NCBI GenBank assembly: GCA_020439725.1
Contig: JAGQSE010000358.1
Coordinates: forward strand, 363-7,317
Length of the DNA: 6,955 nucleotides
From: Acidobacteriota bacterium
Lineage (GTDB): Bacteria; Acidobacteriota; Thermoanaerobaculia; Multivoradales; JAHZIX01
Direction of reading: 5' to 3'
Both the position numbers and the translations under genes were made by a program. Shown one piece after another: positions 1 through 6,955 of the stretch (position 1 is the first letter of the stretch; each line of letters begins with the position of its first letter). The notes beneath the pieces are model-generated. The model had not been told where the DNA came from and did not search any database. It worked only from the letters and a program-made list of their open reading frames with translations.

Positions 1-4748
<4,748 letters not shown>

Positions 4749-4821
4749 GATCCCTCGTCCGTGTCTACCGCCGGCGGGCCGAGCTCGCGCGGCGGATCGT
4801 GCTTGCCCTCGGTCTTCGGTC
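4749..4821 (-). other. 73-base spacer between the two NRPS genes
   Basis: The gap between the TAG of the upstream gene and the ATG of the downstream gene has no convincing -35/-10 promoter and no stem-loop followed by a T-run. The only symmetry seen is a 10-base GC palindrome (4768-4777), expected by chance at this base composition. The frame of the downstream gene stays open across the gap but contains no start codon. Co-transcription is the simplest reading. Confidence 0.7.
4752..4756 (-). promoter_or_regulatory. Probable ribosome binding site of the downstream NRPS
   Basis: On the minus strand GAGGG lies three bases before the ATG at 4748, with a further GGA a few bases upstream (GGACGAGGGATC, then ATG). 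The spacing is shorter than the ideal five to nine bases, so initiation may be modest or helped by coupling to the upstream gene. It supports the chosen start. Confidence 0.5.
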
Positions 4822-6955
4822 CTAGGTCTTTTCCCCGTCGCCGGCCAGGAGCTCGGCCAGCGCTTCCTCGACGGTTTCGTCGCTCATCTCCTCGATCCGG
4901 CGCAGCAGCGCTTCCTCGCTGTCGTCGAGGGATTCCGCCTGGGCCTTGCGGATCGCGTCCGCGAGACCGGCGACGGTGGGGTCGGCGAACAGCCGCCGGA
5001 GCGGCAGCTCGAGATGAAAGCCCTCGAAGATCCGGGATGTCACCTGCGTGGCCAGCAGCGAGTGCCCTCCCAGCTCGAAGAAGTTGTCGTCGACGCCGAC
5101 CCTGGGCAGGCGGAGCACCTCGCGCCAGATGTCCGCCACGGCTTCCTCGACCGGGTCCCGCGGAGCGACGTAGGGTGCTCCCTTGGGCCGCTCCGACCGG
5201 GGCTCGGGCAGCGCCTTGCGATCCACCTTGCCGCTGGTGGTGGTCGGCAGCGTGTCGAGCAGCACGAAGGCCGTTGGCATCATGTAGGCGGGGAGATGCT
5301 CGGCGAGGGCGGCGCGCAGGTCGCGCACCGTGGTTTCCTTGGCCGGTTCTCCGGTGTCGTCCGTGGCCGTGGTCGTCAGGTAGGCCACCAACCGGGCGTC
5401 CCCGCCCTCCCCCGGCCGTGCGACCACCACCGCCTGGCGGATCGAGGGGAGCCGCGACAGCGCCGTCTCGATCTCGCCGACCTCGATGCGGAAACCGCGA
5501 ACCTTGACCTGGTGATCGGAGCGACCGAGGAAGATCAACCGGCCGCGACCGTCCCGGCGCACCAGATCGCCGCTCTGGTAGAGGCGCGCCCCGGGTTCGG
5601 CGGCGGCCGGATCCGGCCGGAAGGCGGCGGCGGTGCGGCCGGGCAGCCCGCGGTAGCCCCGGGCCAGCCCCGGACCCGCCAGCCACAGATGACCGCAGAC
5701 GCCCAGCGGGAGGGGCTCGAGGGACGCGTCGAGGACCTCCATGCGCGCGCCGGGCAAGGGAGTCCCCAGGTCCACCGGCCAAGCGGTCGGATTCCCGGCC
5801 TCGTCACCGTCGCCGGTCTCCGGCACCGGCTCGGCGCGAACCGGGGCCGTCGAGATCCAGATCGTCGCCTCGGTGGGGCCGTAGAAGTTCCACACCTCCG
5901 GGGCTACGGCGCACAGCCGATCCGCCAACCGCCGCGGCAAGGCCTCGCCACCCGAGAACACGCGCAGCCCGCCGGGGTTCGTCCAGCCCGCATCGAGCAG
6001 CTGGCTCCAGCCCGCGGGGGTGGCCTGCATCACCGTCGCTCCCTCGTCCTCGAGCCGGCGTGCCAGGGCCCTGGGGTCCGCGGCGGTGTCCGCGTCGAGC
6101 AGCAGCAACCGGGCGCCGTGGATCAACGGCAGGAAGATCTCGAGCAGCGAGATGTCGAAGGACAGGGTGGTGATCGCCGCCAGGGTGTCCCGAGCGTCCA
6201 GCCCGACGCGGCGGCTCATGGCGTCGAGGAAGGCGATGAGCGAGCCGTGGCTGATCTCGACGCCCTTGGGCCGGCCCGTCGAGCCCGAGGTGTAGAGGAT
6301 GTAGGCCAGCGACCCGGTGGCGATGGCGGGTAGAGCCCCGCCGGCCGGAGGTCGCTGCCACCCGTCGTCGCCGTCGAGGACCAGCCGCCGGCCGGCGAAG
6401 TCTTCGAAGACCGGCGCGTTGTGCCGATCGGTCAACAGCAGCTCGACACCCGCGTCGGCCACTACCGCCGACAGCCGGCGCGCCGGATGCCGCGGGTCGA
6501 GGGGAACGAAGGCACACCCCGCCGCCATCACGCCCCACAGCGCCACCACCAGGTCCGCGCTCCGCTCGAGGGCCACGCCCACCGGCGCTTCAGGCCCGAG
6601 GTCGAGGGACCGAAGGTACCGGGCCAGGCGTCCACCGCGGTCGCGGAGCTCGCCAAAGGTCGTCACCTGGCCACCGGCCGCCACGGCCACCCGCTCCGGC
6701 AGCTGCTCCGCCACCCGCTCCAGGCGCTCCGGCAGGTTGTCCAGGGCCGGCAGGGCCGGCGGCCCGGGGGCCAGCTCGCGGGTCAGCTGGTGACGCTCCG
6801 CCGGTGACAGCCAGGGCAGCTGCGACAGCGGGGTGGCGGCATCGTCCGCGGCTCCGGCGAGCAGACGGTGGAACGCGCCGGACCAGCGCTCGATGGTCGT
6901 GGTGTCGAAGAGATCGTGACGGAACGAGATGGTCCCGGCGAGCGAATCACCCCGC
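4822..6955 (-). CDS. NRPS, C-terminal part (C tail–A–PCP), 5' end outside window
   Basis: This is the last 710 residues of a modular nonribosomal peptide synthetase. It activates an amino acid as its adenylate, loads it on the carrier phosphopantetheine arm and condenses it with the chain from upstream. Numbering from the right edge, residues 1-60 are the end of a C domain (LFDTTTIERW, then the usual LSPAERHQL exit). Residues about 75-580 are an A domain, about 593-670 a PCP with LGGHS (Ser632), and 671-710 an acidic tail ending at a TAG stop (4822-4824). The frame is open to the window edge, so the real start lies outside; an internal GTG at 6714 would cut off the C domain and is not a credible start. 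No epimerase, methyltransferase or thioesterase follows the PCP, so the peptide must pass to another protein, most simply the one encoded 73 bases downstream. The NRPS assignment is certain; the product is unknown. Confidence 0.97.
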   Translation of the reverse strand, partial: RGDSLAGTISFRHDLFDTTTIERWSGAFHRLLAGAADDAATPLSQLPWLSPAERHQLTRELAPGPPALPALDNLPERLERVAEQLPERVAVAAGGQVTTFGELRDRGGRLARYLRSLDLGPEAPVGVALERSADLVVALWGVMAAGCAFVPLDPRHPARRLSAVVADAGVELLLTDRHNAPVFEDFAGRRLVLDGDDGWQRPPAGGALPAIATGSLAYILYTSGSTGRPKGVEISHGSLIAFLDAMSRRVGLDARDTLAAITTLSFDISLLEIFLPLIHGARLLLLDADTAADPRALARRLEDEGATVMQATPAGWSQLLDAGWTNPGGLRVFSGGEALPRRLADRLCAVAPEVWNFYGPTEATIWISTAPVRAEPVPETGDGDEAGNPTAWPVDLGTPLPGARMEVLDASLEPLPLGVCGHLWLAGPGLARGYRGLPGRTAAAFRPDPAAAEPGARLYQSGDLVRRDGRGRLIFLGRSDHQVKVRGFRIEVGEIETALSRLPSIRQAVVVARPGEGGDARLVAYLTTTATDDTGEPAKETTVRDLRAALAEHLPAYMMPTAFVLLDTLPTTTSGKVDRKALPEPRSERPKGAPYVAPRDPVEEAVADIWREVLRLPRVGVDDNFFELGGHSLLATQVTSRIFEGFHLELPLRRLFADPTVAGLADAIRKAQAESLDDSEEALLRRIEEMSDETVEEALAELLAGDGEKT
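4825..4944 (-). other. Acidic C-terminal tail, possible donor docking element
   Basis: The last 40 residues after the PCP contain EEALLRRIEEMSDETVEEAL, a predicted amphipathic helix rich in Glu and Asp, ending GDGEKT. Similar 'RIEEMSDEE' tails close many NRPS and PKS subunits. Because the next gene's product begins with a Lys/Arg-rich helix, this tail is a plausible partner for protein-to-protein docking. Docking is inferred from charge and position only. Confidence 0.5.
4945..5178 (-). other. Peptidyl carrier (PCP) domain of upstream NRPS
   Basis: A carrier domain of about 78 residues with the standard phosphopantetheine site FFELGGHSLLATQ. The Ser632 codon is at 5059-5061. The LGGHS form is typical of carriers feeding an ordinary C domain; LGGDS, frequent before epimerases, is absent. 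This agrees with no E domain being present and with an L- or achiral residue being passed on. Confidence 0.93.
5215..6732 (-). other. Adenylation domain, upstream NRPS; pocket DILQSGFIWK (glycine-like)
   Basis: Core motifs in order, numbered from the right edge: A1 TTFGEL (98-103), A2 around CAFVPLDP, A3 YTSGSTGRPKG (221-231), A4 FDIS (266-269), A5 NFYGPTE (356-362), A6 ending LARGY, A7 YQSGD (459-463), A8 VKVRGFRIEVGEIE, A10 TSGKVDR with Lys576. Aligning by eye to GrsA PheA gives pocket residues D267, I268, L271, Q310, S334, G336, F357, I365, W366, K576. The code DILQSGFIWK differs from the published glycine code DILQLGLIWK at two positions (S for L, F for L). A small substrate such as glycine is therefore likely but not certain. 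About 20 extra polar residues (GDGDEAG region) between A5 and A6 look like a surface loop. Confidence 0.85.
6775..6955 (-). other. C-terminal end of a condensation domain (upstream NRPS)
   Basis: The first 60 or so visible residues of the upstream NRPS match the closing part of a C domain. ISFRHDLFDTTTIERW corresponds to the usual 'F-x-Y-x-x-D-L-F-D-x-x-T-I-x-R' region, followed by a helix and the PLSQLPWLSPAERHQL exit that leads into an A domain. The catalytic HHxxxDG motif lies outside the window, so activity and subtype (LCL, DCL or dual) cannot be judged. Confidence 0.85.

Noticed and set aside
4768..4777. Perfect 10-base palindrome CCGCCGGCGG in the intergenic gap, considered as a terminator or operator
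   Set aside because: It has no loop and no following T-run, and such GC palindromes are expected by chance here. A terminator between co-oriented NRPS genes would also be odd.
4825..4944. Possible epimerase or thioesterase at the end of the upstream NRPS
   Set aside because: Only 40 residues follow the PCP, with no GxSxG or HHxxxDG motif, which is too short for either domain.

Overview
The window is a slice of a nonribosomal peptide synthetase (NRPS) gene cluster. Two large NRPS genes, both on the minus strand, fill all of it except a 73-base gap. Transcription runs right to left. The upstream gene enters from the right edge and ends at 4822. The downstream gene starts at 4748 and runs off the left edge. 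Base composition is very GC-rich (by eye around 70%), with strong G/C preference at third codon positions. This, with the protein style, suggests a high-GC, secondary-metabolite-rich bacterium such as a myxobacterium or an acidobacterium. The sequence alone cannot settle which, and an actinobacterium is not excluded.

Right part (6955 to 4822): the C-terminal 710 residues of an NRPS. These comprise the end of a condensation (C) domain, a complete adenylation (A) domain, a peptidyl carrier (PCP) domain and a short acidic tail. There is no epimerase or thioesterase, so the chain is passed on to the next protein.

Middle (4821 to 4749): a 73-base spacer with a plausible ribosome binding site and no visible promoter or terminator. 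The two genes are probably co-transcribed.

Left part (4748 to 1): the first 1582 residues of a second NRPS, ordered basic N-terminal helix, C, A, PCP, sulfotransferase-family domain (ST), then the first third of another C domain. All core motifs I checked in the first C, the A and the PCP domain are intact, and the frame is open throughout.

Reading the A-domain pocket by eye gives DILQSGFIWK for the upstream module and DILQCGLIWK for the downstream one. Both resemble the published glycine code DILQLGLIWK, so the assembly line may add two neighbouring glycines (or similar small residues) across the protein boundary. The most notable feature is the ST domain. It carries readable PAPS-binding motifs and sits between a carrier and a C domain. 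The best-known assembly-line ST (curacin CurM) instead sits before a terminal thioesterase, so this one may sulfate, or otherwise act on, a chain that is still being elongated.
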